Under the pieces are notes generated by a model. It saw only the letters and a list, made by a program, of their open reading frames with translations, searched no databases and was not told the DNA's origin. Below are positions 16,079 through 23,220 of a DNA stretch of 32,026 bases, one piece after another. This DNA comes from a virus, in the IMG/VR virus record IMGVR_UViG_3300021964_000287, positions 1 through 32,026 of that record. One strand, 5' to 3'. A program made the translations under genes and the position numbers. Each line of letters starts with the position of its first letter. Position 1 is the first letter of the stretch.

Positions 16079-16443
16079 TCATCACTAACAACTACACAAG
16101 AAGCAGTCTCACCCTGTTTTCTTATTCTATATTCTAAACTATTAAGCCAAATGTCTTGATCAAAATGATTTCTAAGTACTTCTGTACCTAATAGTTGTAA
16201 TGCTAATCTGGGAGTAAAATTTGGAACGCCTAACTTTCTAGTCCAAAACATATCAGGTGTTTCTCTGAAATCTCTGCTTTCCGCAGTATCGCCTTCCAGC
16301 ATAGATCTTTCCCAACCAAAAATACTGGAACATAAATCTTTTAAAGGGGCGGCAAAACTATCATGAGCACATCCACGTTCTACAAACATATTAGCAACTG
16401 TATCTTTGCCACTGCCTATAAAACCGCAAATGCCTATTATCAT
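16060..16443 (-). CDS. Deoxynucleoside monophosphate kinase, N-terminal fragment (T4 gp1-like)
   Basis: Phosphorylates dNMPs to dNDPs for phage DNA synthesis. MIIGICGFIGSGKDTVANMF carries the P-loop GFIGSGKDT (7-15). AAPLKDLCSSIFGW and LLGTEVLRNHFDQDIWLNSL match the substrate region of T4 gp1-type kinases. The frame ends early (127 aa) with an abnormal tail DLETS after VVVSDE. Adding one A at about 16078-16080 restores VVVSDERFRNELDL and a 220-aa enzyme; T4 gp1 is 241 aa. It may be a real mutation, a sequencing or assembly indel, or (less likely, no slippery site seen) programmed frameshifting. It starts right after the sulfotransferase stop with AGGA 6 bases upstream. Confidence 0.8.
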   Translation of the reverse strand: MIIGICGFIGSGKDTVANMFVERGCAHDSFAAPLKDLCSSIFGWERSMLEGDTAESRDFRETPDMFWTRKLGVPNFTPRLALQLLGTEVLRNHFDQDIWLNSLEYRIRKQGETASCVVVSDEDLETS

Positions 16444-17028
16444 TTAAAATCCTGTTTCTTTGTAAAATTTTATGTCTTCTGCATATTTAGTATTAAATTG
16501 TACTAATTGGTCTTCTGATAATTCTACATTTATATTAGCTCTACTGGTATTTATTTTGGGAAATTTAGTATAATCATAATCAGGTAATATTTTATGAAGT
16601 CCACCCACTAAATCTTTAAAATTAATTAAATGTTGTGCCTTTAAATTTTTGTCTTTATCAAATACGTTCATAAAAGGATGAAAAATACTTATAGAGTGAA
16701 ATGCCATATTTATTTCTGGGTCGATTTTCATATTATTTTTCTTTAAAACTTCTCCCATCTCTTTACTAGTATAATTGTTATTTAAACACATGTCAATCAT
16801 TTCATTTTTTGTAAACTCTTTAACACCCCTTGATAAAAAATAAGTGATGTTAGAAATAAATCTTTCCCTTGGCTCTCTTAAAATAGTAAAAGATATTGAA
16901 CCTGCAGGAATATCTGCATTAAGTGTGACTTGATTATTTTGGTGACCGTATCTGATACAGTTTTTGTAAAAATTCTTAGTGCTTGTAGAACCTGATTTAG
17001 GAATATGTTGATGTATAACCTGAGACAT
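16444..17028 (-). CDS. Sulfotransferase family protein
   Basis: 194 aa with the two PAPS-binding signatures of sulfotransferases: HIPKSGSTSTKNFY (8-21, the 5'-phosphosulfate loop with K11) and TILREPRERFISNITYFLSR (48-67, the 3'-phosphate site with R51 and S59). Such enzymes move sulfate from PAPS to hydroxyls or amines of glycans or small molecules. It is shorter than many carbohydrate sulfotransferases, but both sites and the C-terminal helices are present. It is packed between gp13 and the kinase with no gaps, with AGGA close to the ATG, and is transcribed from the gp13 late promoter. The substrate is unknown; a cell-surface or virion glycan fits the other sugar enzymes in the window. Confidence 0.78.
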   Translation of the reverse strand: MSQVIHQHIPKSGSTSTKNFYKNCIRYGHQNNQVTLNADIPAGSISFTILREPRERFISNITYFLSRGVKEFTKNEMIDMCLNNNYTSKEMGEVLKKNNMKIDPEINMAFHSISIFHPFMNVFDKDKNLKAQHLINFKDLVGGLHKILPDYDYTKFPKINTSRANINVELSEDQLVQFNTKYAEDIKFYKETGF

Positions 17029-17790
17029 TTATCCTATAACAAAACCAAGTGGAGTATTTCCTTCTTCAAAATTATGAAGCCTTTCTTTAAGACTTTCTAT
17101 TTCTGACTGTCCTTCCGCCTTAAGAGCATCACCATTGAGCGTCACAGTACCACCAGCACCAGGTAAACCTGAAGTATATTTACTTCTGGCTTCACCTAAC
17201 ATAAGTTTAGATTGTGCTAGGGCATAAGCGGCTAACCAAGGACTAGCACCTACATCTTTTAATAAAATACTTTCAGGAACAAAATTATATACACCCACAG
17301 CAATATCTTCTTCGTGTCTGATATTACGCATTATTTTTAAATTTTTAGTATTTCTATTCCAGATAAAATTATATTCGCTACCAAATACACGTCCAATAGT
17401 TTCTTTATATTGTGCAAATGCATCAAATACTGCAAGTCCACCAATTTGTCCTGCTTGTAGCATATACATATTGTTGAAAGCAACGTCGAACGGATCAAAG
17501 TTAGTACCGCCGCCACTATTGGTTCCAATACCTCTGCGGTATATACGCCTTACTTCCATTACTTCGTCTGGTAATGTATAGTCTGTTTGTCCGTCAATAG
17601 TCTCGATAAAAATTATACTCTCTTCTACACTTCCACTGCTTAACTGTCTATATATGCTTAGAGCTTTGTCTATTGCTACATCGTAGTGTTCTCTGTCTAA
17701 CTCAACATCTACTATGCCGTCAGCCAAACGAAGTTGTAATTCACGTATAACGTCTTCTCTACTACTAAATCCTATTGTATCTATTGCCAT
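17029..17790 (-). CDS. gp13: Neck (head-completion) protein gp13
   Basis: 253 aa; T4 gp13 is 309 aa. The segments VELDREHYDVAIDKALSIYRQ near residue 30-50, TDYTLPDEVMEVRRIYRRG (about 69-87), NNMYMLQAGQIGGL and a C-terminal region SPWLAAYALAQSKLMLGEARSKY are the layout of the gp13 neck family, which closes the filled head and links to gp14. In T4 gp13-gp14-gp15 are adjacent; here gp13 lies 8 kb from gp14 and on the opposite strand. ATG at 17790 is exactly 5 bases after GATAAATA, with no Shine-Dalgarno. Confidence 0.72.
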   Translation of the reverse strand: MAIDTIGFSSREDVIRELQLRLADGIVDVELDREHYDVAIDKALSIYRQLSSGSVEESIIFIETIDGQTDYTLPDEVMEVRRIYRRGIGTNSGGGTNFDPFDVAFNNMYMLQAGQIGGLAVFDAFAQYKETIGRVFGSEYNFIWNRNTKNLKIMRNIRHEEDIAVGVYNFVPESILLKDVGASPWLAAYALAQSKLMLGEARSKYTSGLPGAGGTVTLNGDALKAEGQSEIESLKERLHNFEEGNTPLGFVIG

Positions 17791-17795
17791 ATTAC

Positions 17796-17803
17796 TATTT
17801 ATC
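17796..17803 (-). promoter_or_regulatory. Late promoter octamer GATAAATA, leaderless spacing (gp13)
   Basis: GATAAATA, then GTAAT, then the gp13 ATG. It drives gp13, the sulfotransferase and the kinase. Confidence 0.8.
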
Positions 17804-17813
17804 GTTTTCTGTA

Positions 17814-18962
17814 TTAAAATGCCTTAAGAATGATTGTATTCTCATTAATTCTACCATTCATTTTAATACCTGTAGTAGTGAGCTCGTCAAATGATTTAGT
17901 AAATTTAGTTTTTGCTTTTCCTGTCCAGTTGCTTATTTGCTCTTTGGGTTTACGCAATGTTTTTTGTACACTAAGCTCTGAATCGAAGTCCTGTATTGTG
18001 GTGCCTTTTACTGTTAGTCCGTCTCTGCCAATGCCTTTAGGGTCTTTGCTTATGGCATGATATACACCTAATTTCCTAGTTTTAGTATTATACACCCATA
18101 ACTCATTAGCATGAACAACTTCTGTGGGATGAATACTGGCTATACCTAATTCACTATCATTAATCTGAAACTTTAATTTCTTAATTATTGCATCTTTGCT
18201 TCTTGCTTTTGGCTTACGAGCTTTTCTGGTACTTGCTTTTGTCTTGATAATTGTATCGCATGATGTATTAATCTTTTCAAAAAACTCCACAAACTCCTTT
18301 CTGAGTTTAGGTGTAAAGTGAGCATACCCTTCTTTAATATCAGGATCTTTCCATTCCTTAACTTCTAGAGCCTCTTTATAGGCTCCCTCAAAGTCTTCTT
18401 TAATAAGTTTGGCATGAGCGGCCTTTATCTCTGGACTATAAGACACCATTTCTTTATACGGCTCAAAACTCTTTATGTCAAAAGTTCCTTCAGTTAAACA
18501 ATCTATATAATATTCCCATTCTGCACAAAGCCTTTCAACTTGCATTTTCATCCTATCCTGAATGCTAATGACTATTTTATCTGCTGATTTTTCCTTCTTT
18601 TCCTGTACGACTTTAGAACCACGATTCAACCATTCCTCTTTTCTTTTTTGTAGATGGTTTAAAATATTTTCAGGCATATATCCTAATTTATATTCTATAT
18701 ATGTGGAAATGCCTGTAGCCGAAAAAGCCCAATCCGGATTTGCTAAGATAGTTTTTTGTTCTTCTTTAGACCAGCCTGATTTATCTTTAACCCATTTTCT
18801 AACTGAGCTTACTAATTTCTTTTTGGGGATTTCTGTTCTAACGAAGTACTCGCATTTGTGGAATGCCGCATCTTGTTCCTCGACTTCTGTTAATGCCCTA
18901 AATTTATTCCATTCAGGCTCTTTAGTTATGTAGATACTTCGTTCTTTTTTTCTTTTCGCCAT
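17814..18962 (-). CDS. Conserved phage protein of unknown function, 382 aa
   Basis: No function recognised, though its C-terminal part (IASIHPTEVVHANELWVYN, LTVKGTTIQDFD, NGRINENTIILKAF) reminds me of a protein shared by marine T4-like phages. It is lysine-rich throughout, with a helical N-terminal two thirds containing a Trp/Tyr-rich stretch (AEWEYYIDCLTEGTFD), a very basic linker near 250-275 (KASTRKARKPKARSK) and a beta-rich end, so nucleic-acid binding is possible. I start at 18962 (MAKRKKERS), with AAGGA 11 bases upstream; a longer frame to 19022 would overlap the upstream gene and lacks a site. It is probably read from the early promoter at 19220-19247. Confidence 0.75.
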   Translation of the reverse strand: MAKRKKERSIYITKEPEWNKFRALTEVEEQDAAFHKCEYFVRTEIPKKKLVSSVRKWVKDKSGWSKEEQKTILANPDWAFSATGISTYIEYKLGYMPENILNHLQKRKEEWLNRGSKVVQEKKEKSADKIVISIQDRMKMQVERLCAEWEYYIDCLTEGTFDIKSFEPYKEMVSYSPEIKAAHAKLIKEDFEGAYKEALEVKEWKDPDIKEGYAHFTPKLRKEFVEFFEKINTSCDTIIKTKASTRKARKPKARSKDAIIKKLKFQINDSELGIASIHPTEVVHANELWVYNTKTRKLGVYHAISKDPKGIGRDGLTVKGTTIQDFDSELSVQKTLRKPKEQISNWTGKAKTKFTKSFDELTTTGIKMNGRINENTIILKAF

Positions 18963-18969
18963 GTGTGTA

Positions 18970-19194
18970 TTAGTCCTTAAATGCTTCAGGGTCTGGATTT
19001 GCATATAACATCTGTATTGCAAGTGGCCATTTTTTAAACCCTATTATATCATTTTTATCTTTAAGTACATTTTTTTCCTTAAAGAACTGAACAATACTTA
19101 TCATTCCGACAAATTTTCCTGCTTTTTCGCCTGCTCTGAACATAAAATAAGAGTTTGCGGCTATAAAAAGCATTGATACTATATAAATTTCCAT
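18970..19194 (-). CDS. Small predicted membrane protein, 74 aa
   Basis: One N-terminal hydrophobic helix (about residues 3-19, IYIVSMLFIAANSYFMF) followed by a charged cytoplasmic part with a G-x-K-x-G-K segment and FFKEKNVLKDK. There is no signal-peptidase site, so it is probably a single-pass anchor. No family named. It is the first gene after a sigma70-type promoter, with GGAG before the ATG, and its stop is 8 bases from the next gene, so the pair is likely an early transcription unit. Confidence 0.7.
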   Translation of the reverse strand: MEIYIVSMLFIAANSYFMFRAGEKAGKFVGMISIVQFFKEKNVLKDKNDIIGFKKWPLAIQMLYANPDPEAFKD

Positions 19195-19219
19195 TCTTTA
19201 CTCCAGATTGAATATTCAG

Positions 19220-19247
19220 AGTATAGCACCAAAATTTAGTTTGTCAA
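19220..19247 (-). promoter_or_regulatory. Sigma70-type (early) promoter for the 74-aa and 382-aa genes
   Basis: TTGACA (19247-19242), 16-bp spacer, TATACT (19225-19220), about 25 bases before ATG 19194 and just past the epimerase stop. Confidence 0.82.
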
Positions 19248-19253
19248 GAAGTT

Positions 19254-20210
19254 TTATTTTCCTCGGCTGAAGTTTTTTCTTATATTGTGAGGTTTATCAT
19301 TTTCTATAATGTCCTTCCAGACTGCAATAGTTTTGTCTAAGCCTTCACTAATTTCTACCTTTGGGAACCAACCAAGTCTGGTTGTGATTTTATGATTTGT
19401 GCTGTTAAGTAAATAAATTTCTCCAGGACGTTTAGGTTTGGTATTCCAATTTACATGTCCGTTCCAATCTAACTTATCAGCAATAAGTTTTACATAATCT
19501 TTTATTTTAATTGCATTATCAGGTCCTATACAAAATATCTCACCCTGACATTTGTCAGGATTTTCGATTACTGCCTGCCAGGCATCTAATAAATCATCAA
19601 TGTATATAAAGTTTCTGTATGGCTCACCATATCCTAAATTTATCTCTTTAGGGTTTTTTAACATTTGTGTAATAATTTGTTCTGTCACAAAAAAGTCATT
19701 ATCTTTTCTGCCATAAGCATTAGTTTGTCTAATTGCAGTAAATGGTAATCCATAACTTCTGTGTGCATATTCTAAATACTTTTCACAGCCATATTTTGCA
19801 ACGGCGTAGGGGGCATTAGGATTAGGAGGTGTTGCTTCATTAAATGCAATAATACCTTCTTCTTTGCCGTCTCTGATAATGTCACTAATAGGTTGCCATC
19901 CGTATACTTCCATTGTACTTGCAAACACAAAGTTTTTTAAATTAGGCAGTTCTTTTGCAACTTCTATTAGGTTTACAGTACCAGTATAATTAATATCACT
20001 AAATGTAATTTGCTCATAAAAGCTCTGCTCTACTTCTGTTCTTGCCGCTAAATGTACAATAATTTCAGGATCAAATGTTGAAATTTGCATAGCAACTTTG
20101 GCATGGTCCCTTAAATCTTCTGTTAAAAATCCTAACTCATGATTACCTTTTAGTCTTTCAACCATGTGCTGGCCTATAAATCCGTCTGATCCTGTAATAA
20201 ATATTCTCAT
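19254..20210 (-). CDS. NAD-dependent sugar-nucleotide epimerase/dehydratase
   Basis: A 318-aa extended short-chain dehydrogenase. It has the NAD-binding TGSDGFIG (6-13) at the N-terminus, the VHLAARTEV segment after beta 4, active-site S98/T99 and Y135-xxx-K139 (PYAVAKYG), and the family segment NFIYIDDLLDAW (200-211). Length fits UDP- or GDP-sugar 4-epimerases, dehydratases or reductases; which sugar cannot be told. It works in the cytoplasm on nucleotide sugars. The ATG overlaps the oxygenase stop by 4 bases (ATGA), so it ends the amidinotransferase-oxygenase-oxygenase-epimerase operon that starts at the late octamer 22327-22334. Confidence 0.88.
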   Translation of the reverse strand: MRIFITGSDGFIGQHMVERLKGNHELGFLTEDLRDHAKVAMQISTFDPEIIVHLAARTEVEQSFYEQITFSDINYTGTVNLIEVAKELPNLKNFVFASTMEVYGWQPISDIIRDGKEEGIIAFNEATPPNPNAPYAVAKYGCEKYLEYAHRSYGLPFTAIRQTNAYGRKDNDFFVTEQIITQMLKNPKEINLGYGEPYRNFIYIDDLLDAWQAVIENPDKCQGEIFCIGPDNAIKIKDYVKLIADKLDWNGHVNWNTKPKRPGEIYLLNSTNHKITTRLGWFPKVEISEGLDKTIAVWKDIIENDKPHNIRKNFSRGK

Positions 20211-20752
20211 GTTAAATCCTTCTCCTTTGCATACCCTGTAAGTTGCATTGTAAATCTAGGTTCGTAACCTAAATTAGCCACCGAATGAATTAGGTTTGGT
20301 CTTATTATAGTAAAATCACCTTTCTTATAATCTAACCAACTATCATTCTCTATTTCTATATAATGCCCCATTAATCTATCTTGTAAAAATAAATTTACTC
20401 TAACAGGCACCATTCCCTTTGTGTCCATTTCTTCTCGTTCCGCCTTTTTACGCATCTTGTATAGTGTATCAACATGCGGAGCAATAAATCGTCCAGGCAT
20501 CAGTTTATTTACTGTAACTATGCCATAGTGCAACCAATCACTAAAATTATCGTATACGCCATGTACCCAACTTGGACAATCATCTTCAAATACTTGCCAT
20601 ACCCAAGGTGCTTCATATGGATAATCTGGTACTGCTACACCCCTATCTTTCCAAAAACCACCACTATAAACTGTATTTGTATGTTCTGTAAACTTTAATC
20701 TATATAACATTTCATCTGTTATATGACTTATATCAACATGTCCTTTATGCAT
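20207..20752 (-). CDS. 2OG-Fe(II) oxygenase-like protein A, 181 aa
   Basis: A small cupin-fold dioxygenase. H93-x-D95 (APHVDTLYK) and H156 (LIHSVANLG) form the iron triad, and R166 (YEPRFTMQL) is placed to bind 2-oxoglutarate. The strand GHYIEIEND and the DYKKGDF turn complete the fold. It is homologous to the next gene (164 aa) along its length, so the pair arose by duplication. It overlaps that gene by 8 bases and the epimerase by 4. Likely reaction: hydroxylation of a small molecule, amino acid or sugar; the adjacent amidinotransferase and aminotransferase suggest a guanidino or amino compound (inference). Confidence 0.72.
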   Translation of the reverse strand: MHKGHVDISHITDEMLYRLKFTEHTNTVYSGGFWKDRGVAVPDYPYEAPWVWQVFEDDCPSWVHGVYDNFSDWLHYGIVTVNKLMPGRFIAPHVDTLYKMRKKAEREEMDTKGMVPVRVNLFLQDRLMGHYIEIENDSWLDYKKGDFTIIRPNLIHSVANLGYEPRFTMQLTGYAKEKDLT

Positions 20753-21239
20753 TTTTAAGCACCGTAATCTGTGCAGAATAAAAAGGTTCCTCTCCCATGT
20801 TACCTGCTATATGCCAATCATCTACACCAAACTTAACCCAGTCACCTGCTTTCCATTTTACAAAAGGTTGATCGTGTACTTCATAATAGTGTCCACGTTT
20901 CCAATCTTCTAAAAATATCAAGTAACGATAACTTTCGCCTTCACCGTGTTCTTGTTTTAGTTTAAAATGTTTATCAACATGATGTGGAATTGTTTGTCCA
21001 GGTTCTATGTTAATAACACTAACAACATGATGGTCGTGTCCTTGAGGTATTTTTAATGCTAAGTCATGTACCCATTGCGGTGAAGTTTCAAACATCTGCC
21101 ATATACTGCTATTATGTTTTGTATAATATTTTTCTACAGCAGGTGTCTGTTGATAACATTGAAAGTAGTCGTCAAAGTTTAACTGGCTCATCTGTTCATG
21201 AGTTATTCCAAAGTTATCAATTTTTCCGTATTTAATCAC
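20745..21239 (-). CDS. 2OG-Fe(II) oxygenase-like protein B, 164 aa (GTG start)
   Basis: Paralogue of the 181-aa oxygenase. Iron ligands H87-x-D89 (PHHVDKHFK) and H143 (DDWHIAGNMG) are kept, and RGHYYEVHDQPF and WKAGDWVKFG align with the neighbour. The arginine expected to hold 2-oxoglutarate is replaced by Phe (EEPFYSAQ against YEPRFTMQ), so the cosubstrate or activity may differ. The start is GTG at 21239, overlapping the amidinotransferase stop by 8 bases with no clear Shine-Dalgarno, so translation is probably coupled. An internal Met at residue 17 is an alternative but would cut the conserved N-terminus. Confidence 0.68.
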   Translation of the reverse strand: MIKYGKIDNFGITHEQMSQLNFDDYFQCYQQTPAVEKYYTKHNSSIWQMFETSPQWVHDLALKIPQGHDHHVVSVINIEPGQTIPHHVDKHFKLKQEHGEGESYRYLIFLEDWKRGHYYEVHDQPFVKWKAGDWVKFGVDDWHIAGNMGEEPFYSAQITVLKNA

Positions 21240-22293
21240 AGTAACTTTCTAATGTGCCTTTACGCCTAAGGTCAAGTGTAGCACAATGTATACCACCAGA
21301 CAGCGTCATAGAATGTCTAAACTGTACAGGTACACTATCTATACCGTACTTGTCAAGTTCCCTCATTAGAGGCTCTTGTGCTGAGTCTAACACTACAGTA
21401 TTCTCATCTACACTAAGTAAGTTCATTCCAATGTAAGGCGAACATGGAGGCATATACCCTTGCTCAGCAAGTTTACTGCCTTGTACTACGCAATCGTCAA
21501 ACCAAATTTTATCCCATTTCTTAAACATTTCAGGACAATTTTCTGGCGTGACCCTGCTACTATTCATTAGTACTAGTCCTGGTCTAAGCGGAACAATAGT
21601 GCTGTCAAAATGTGCAAAACTATATAGTTCACTATAATGCATTTTGTAACCCATAGGCTCAACTAAACGTTTTAACCACTGGTAGCCTTTCATGTTTCCT
21701 GAGTTACTAACTTGATATAATAAGTCTCTACCAACTCTCACAATATTAGGTGCATCAAAACAAATCTCATGATTTAATAATGTTGGTTTGTCTTCAATGT
21801 CTTCAAATGTGTACATGTCATCATGTAAGTTTGGTTTAGGTGCTTGTAACCATAATGCACCATCTTCAAATGCTTCGTACATTATGTCTTCGTATAATTT
21901 TGTTTCAAAATATCTTGCTCTTACAGGAGTAGGAGTTTCAATAAGCATATCTCCTAATGGTAAAATTAAGTCTCTAGGACACCAACTGTACCAGCCTTTT
22001 GTGTTCCAACCTTGTCCAATGTCATAATTTACATTGTCCCAATCTATAATTTTGGGTCTGCGTACTTTTACACCCATTTTTGTAAGTGCATCTGCAAGTC
22101 CGTCCGCATCTTCATTTGCTTCGTCAATTACCCATTGCGGATAAGTGCCTTCTAATTTTTCTACATCTTCTTTTTTAAAATTTGCGTAACTGAAACTTCT
22201 TGCGGATATGTCAGTTGCAATTCTGCTGTGGTGGGCATGTCCAACGATGATCTCTTCTAAAGGATCCCAATCGTTGTGGGAATTTACTATCAT
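21232..22293 (-). CDS. Amidinotransferase (glycine/inosamine amidinotransferase family)
   Basis: A 353-aa enzyme of the family that moves the amidino group of arginine to an amine, as in glycine amidinotransferase and streptomycin-pathway inosamine-phosphate amidinotransferase. The catalytic triad is complete: D180 (EICFDAPNIVRVGRD), H228 (SFAHFDSTIVPLRPGLVL) and nucleophile C337 (SGGIHCATLDLRRKG). The N-terminus NSHNDWDPLEEIIVGHA and CPRDLILPLGDMLIETP are also typical. The acceptor is unknown; glycine or an amino-sugar are the main candidates. It is the first gene after a consensus TATAAATA late promoter, with AGGAG 6 bases from the ATG, and is coupled to the two oxygenases downstream. Confidence 0.92.
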   Translation of the reverse strand: MIVNSHNDWDPLEEIIVGHAHHSRIATDISARSFSYANFKKEDVEKLEGTYPQWVIDEANEDADGLADALTKMGVKVRRPKIIDWDNVNYDIGQGWNTKGWYSWCPRDLILPLGDMLIETPTPVRARYFETKLYEDIMYEAFEDGALWLQAPKPNLHDDMYTFEDIEDKPTLLNHEICFDAPNIVRVGRDLLYQVSNSGNMKGYQWLKRLVEPMGYKMHYSELYSFAHFDSTIVPLRPGLVLMNSSRVTPENCPEMFKKWDKIWFDDCVVQGSKLAEQGYMPPCSPYIGMNLLSVDENTVVLDSAQEPLMRELDKYGIDSVPVQFRHSMTLSGGIHCATLDLRRKGTLESYCD

Positions 22294-22311
22294 TATGTCT
22301 CCTGTGTGTAT

Positions 22312-22323
22312 AGTTATATAACT
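22312..22323 (-). promoter_or_regulatory. Perfect 12-bp palindrome at the predicted transcript start
   Basis: AGTTATATAACT begins 4 bases after the late octamer, at the expected start of the amidinotransferase mRNA. It could be an operator or a very short 5' hairpin; no known site is recognised. Confidence 0.35.
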
Positions 22324-22326
22324 TAC

Positions 22327-22334
22327 TATTTATA
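22327..22334 (-). promoter_or_regulatory. Late promoter octamer TATAAATA (amidinotransferase operon)
   Basis: Exact T4 late consensus TATAAATA, the only fully consensus copy seen here, 34 bases before ATG 22293. It places the amidinotransferase, two oxygenases and epimerase under late control. Confidence 0.85.
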
Positions 22335-22344
22335 AGTTTAAATA

Positions 22345-23220
22345 CTAATCTGCTAACCATTCAGAAACACAGACTCTGTAATTTCCAGATACTCCTCTGT
22401 TAAATTCTGAGTGCCTAATTTCATCTCCAAGTCCGAATATAATGGTGTCTGTATAAACTAAATTTTGATCATCGCAAATATCTTCATATGCAGATCTATA
22501 TTTTTCCCAATTATAATCAGGAGAGAAATTTCTCATGTACTCTACGCCCAATGCCATACTGTATTCATTCTGCATTTTAACTTCGTTAAGCATACTCACA
22601 CCGTCATCTACATAGTTTCGTGTAAATCTTATTCCTACTCTGTGGTTTTCTAGTGTGCAGAAAGGTTTACTTAAACTGCATGTCACTTCCTGTATTGCAG
22701 GAAAGTCGGATAAATTAATATGTACATTTTTTGATATACCCCAATATGCTAAATCTAAACAAACAGGAATATTATATGCATTACAAATACGCATTAAATT
22801 CTCAAAGTCAGGGTGCATACAGCCATAATCACTAAAAGGAGCACTTATAATTAATGCATGTAAATCTGGACCTCTTAATGTGCCTTCTAAATGATGCGGT
22901 GAAGGTATAGTAGTAAACTCTACATGTTTTCCTAAACAAGCATGATACTGAAAGTCTCCTGCTAAAACAATTATTTCCCTGTCTTTACTATGCCTTAAAA
23001 TAAACTGATCAAATGTTTGGCTGGTTCCCTGAGTATAATCTGCATGAGAAAAATTGTCTAGACCCTGCAAACTTTTGGTATTACTATAGTTTATCCATTC
23101 TCTCCATACAGATTGATACTGGTCTAGTGTAGGTATTTTTAATTCATTCTTATCAATATGGAAATGAAAGTCTGTTATTTCTTTATTCTTTATTGGTCTT
23201 GCACCTCTAATTGCAGGCAT
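22345..23220 (-). CDS. PLP-dependent aminotransferase-like protein (fold type I)
   Basis: 291 aa with the landmarks of class I/II aminotransferases in the right order: phosphate-binding TQGTSQ (63-68), aromatic FQYHAC, ISAPFSDYGCMHPD (125-138), D156 and Y159 (VCLDLAYWG) which contact the PLP ring, the Schiff-base lysine K185 (CSLSKPF), and R194 (NHRVGIRF). It is shorter than the usual ~400 aa, mainly at the C-terminus, so the small domain is reduced. Reaction and amino donor are not predictable. The start is certain: GAGGAGGTGG, the strongest Shine-Dalgarno in the window, ends 4 bases before ATG 23220, inside the last codons of the upstream gene (14-base overlap). Product supply to the adjacent amidinotransferase is plausible. 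Confidence 0.72.
   Translation of the reverse strand: MPAIRGARPIKNKEITDFHFHIDKNELKIPTLDQYQSVWREWINYSNTKSLQGLDNFSHADYTQGTSQTFDQFILRHSKDREIIVLAGDFQYHACLGKHVEFTTIPSPHHLEGTLRGPDLHALIISAPFSDYGCMHPDFENLMRICNAYNIPVCLDLAYWGISKNVHINLSDFPAIQEVTCSLSKPFCTLENHRVGIRFTRNYVDDGVSMLNEVKMQNEYSMALGVEYMRNFSPDYNWEKYRSAYEDICDDQNLVYTDTIIFGLGDEIRHSEFNRGVSGNYRVCVSEWLAD

Noticed and set aside
16060-16100. Programmed -1 frameshift in the dNMP kinase
   Set aside because: No X-XXY-YYZ slippery heptamer or downstream stem-loop is visible; a one-base deletion or sequencing error is simpler.
18963-19022. Longer N-terminus for the 382-aa protein (ATG at 19022)
   Set aside because: It would overlap the coding region of the 74-aa gene by over 50 bases without a ribosome site, while ATG 18962 has AAGGA upstream and a plausible basic N-terminus.
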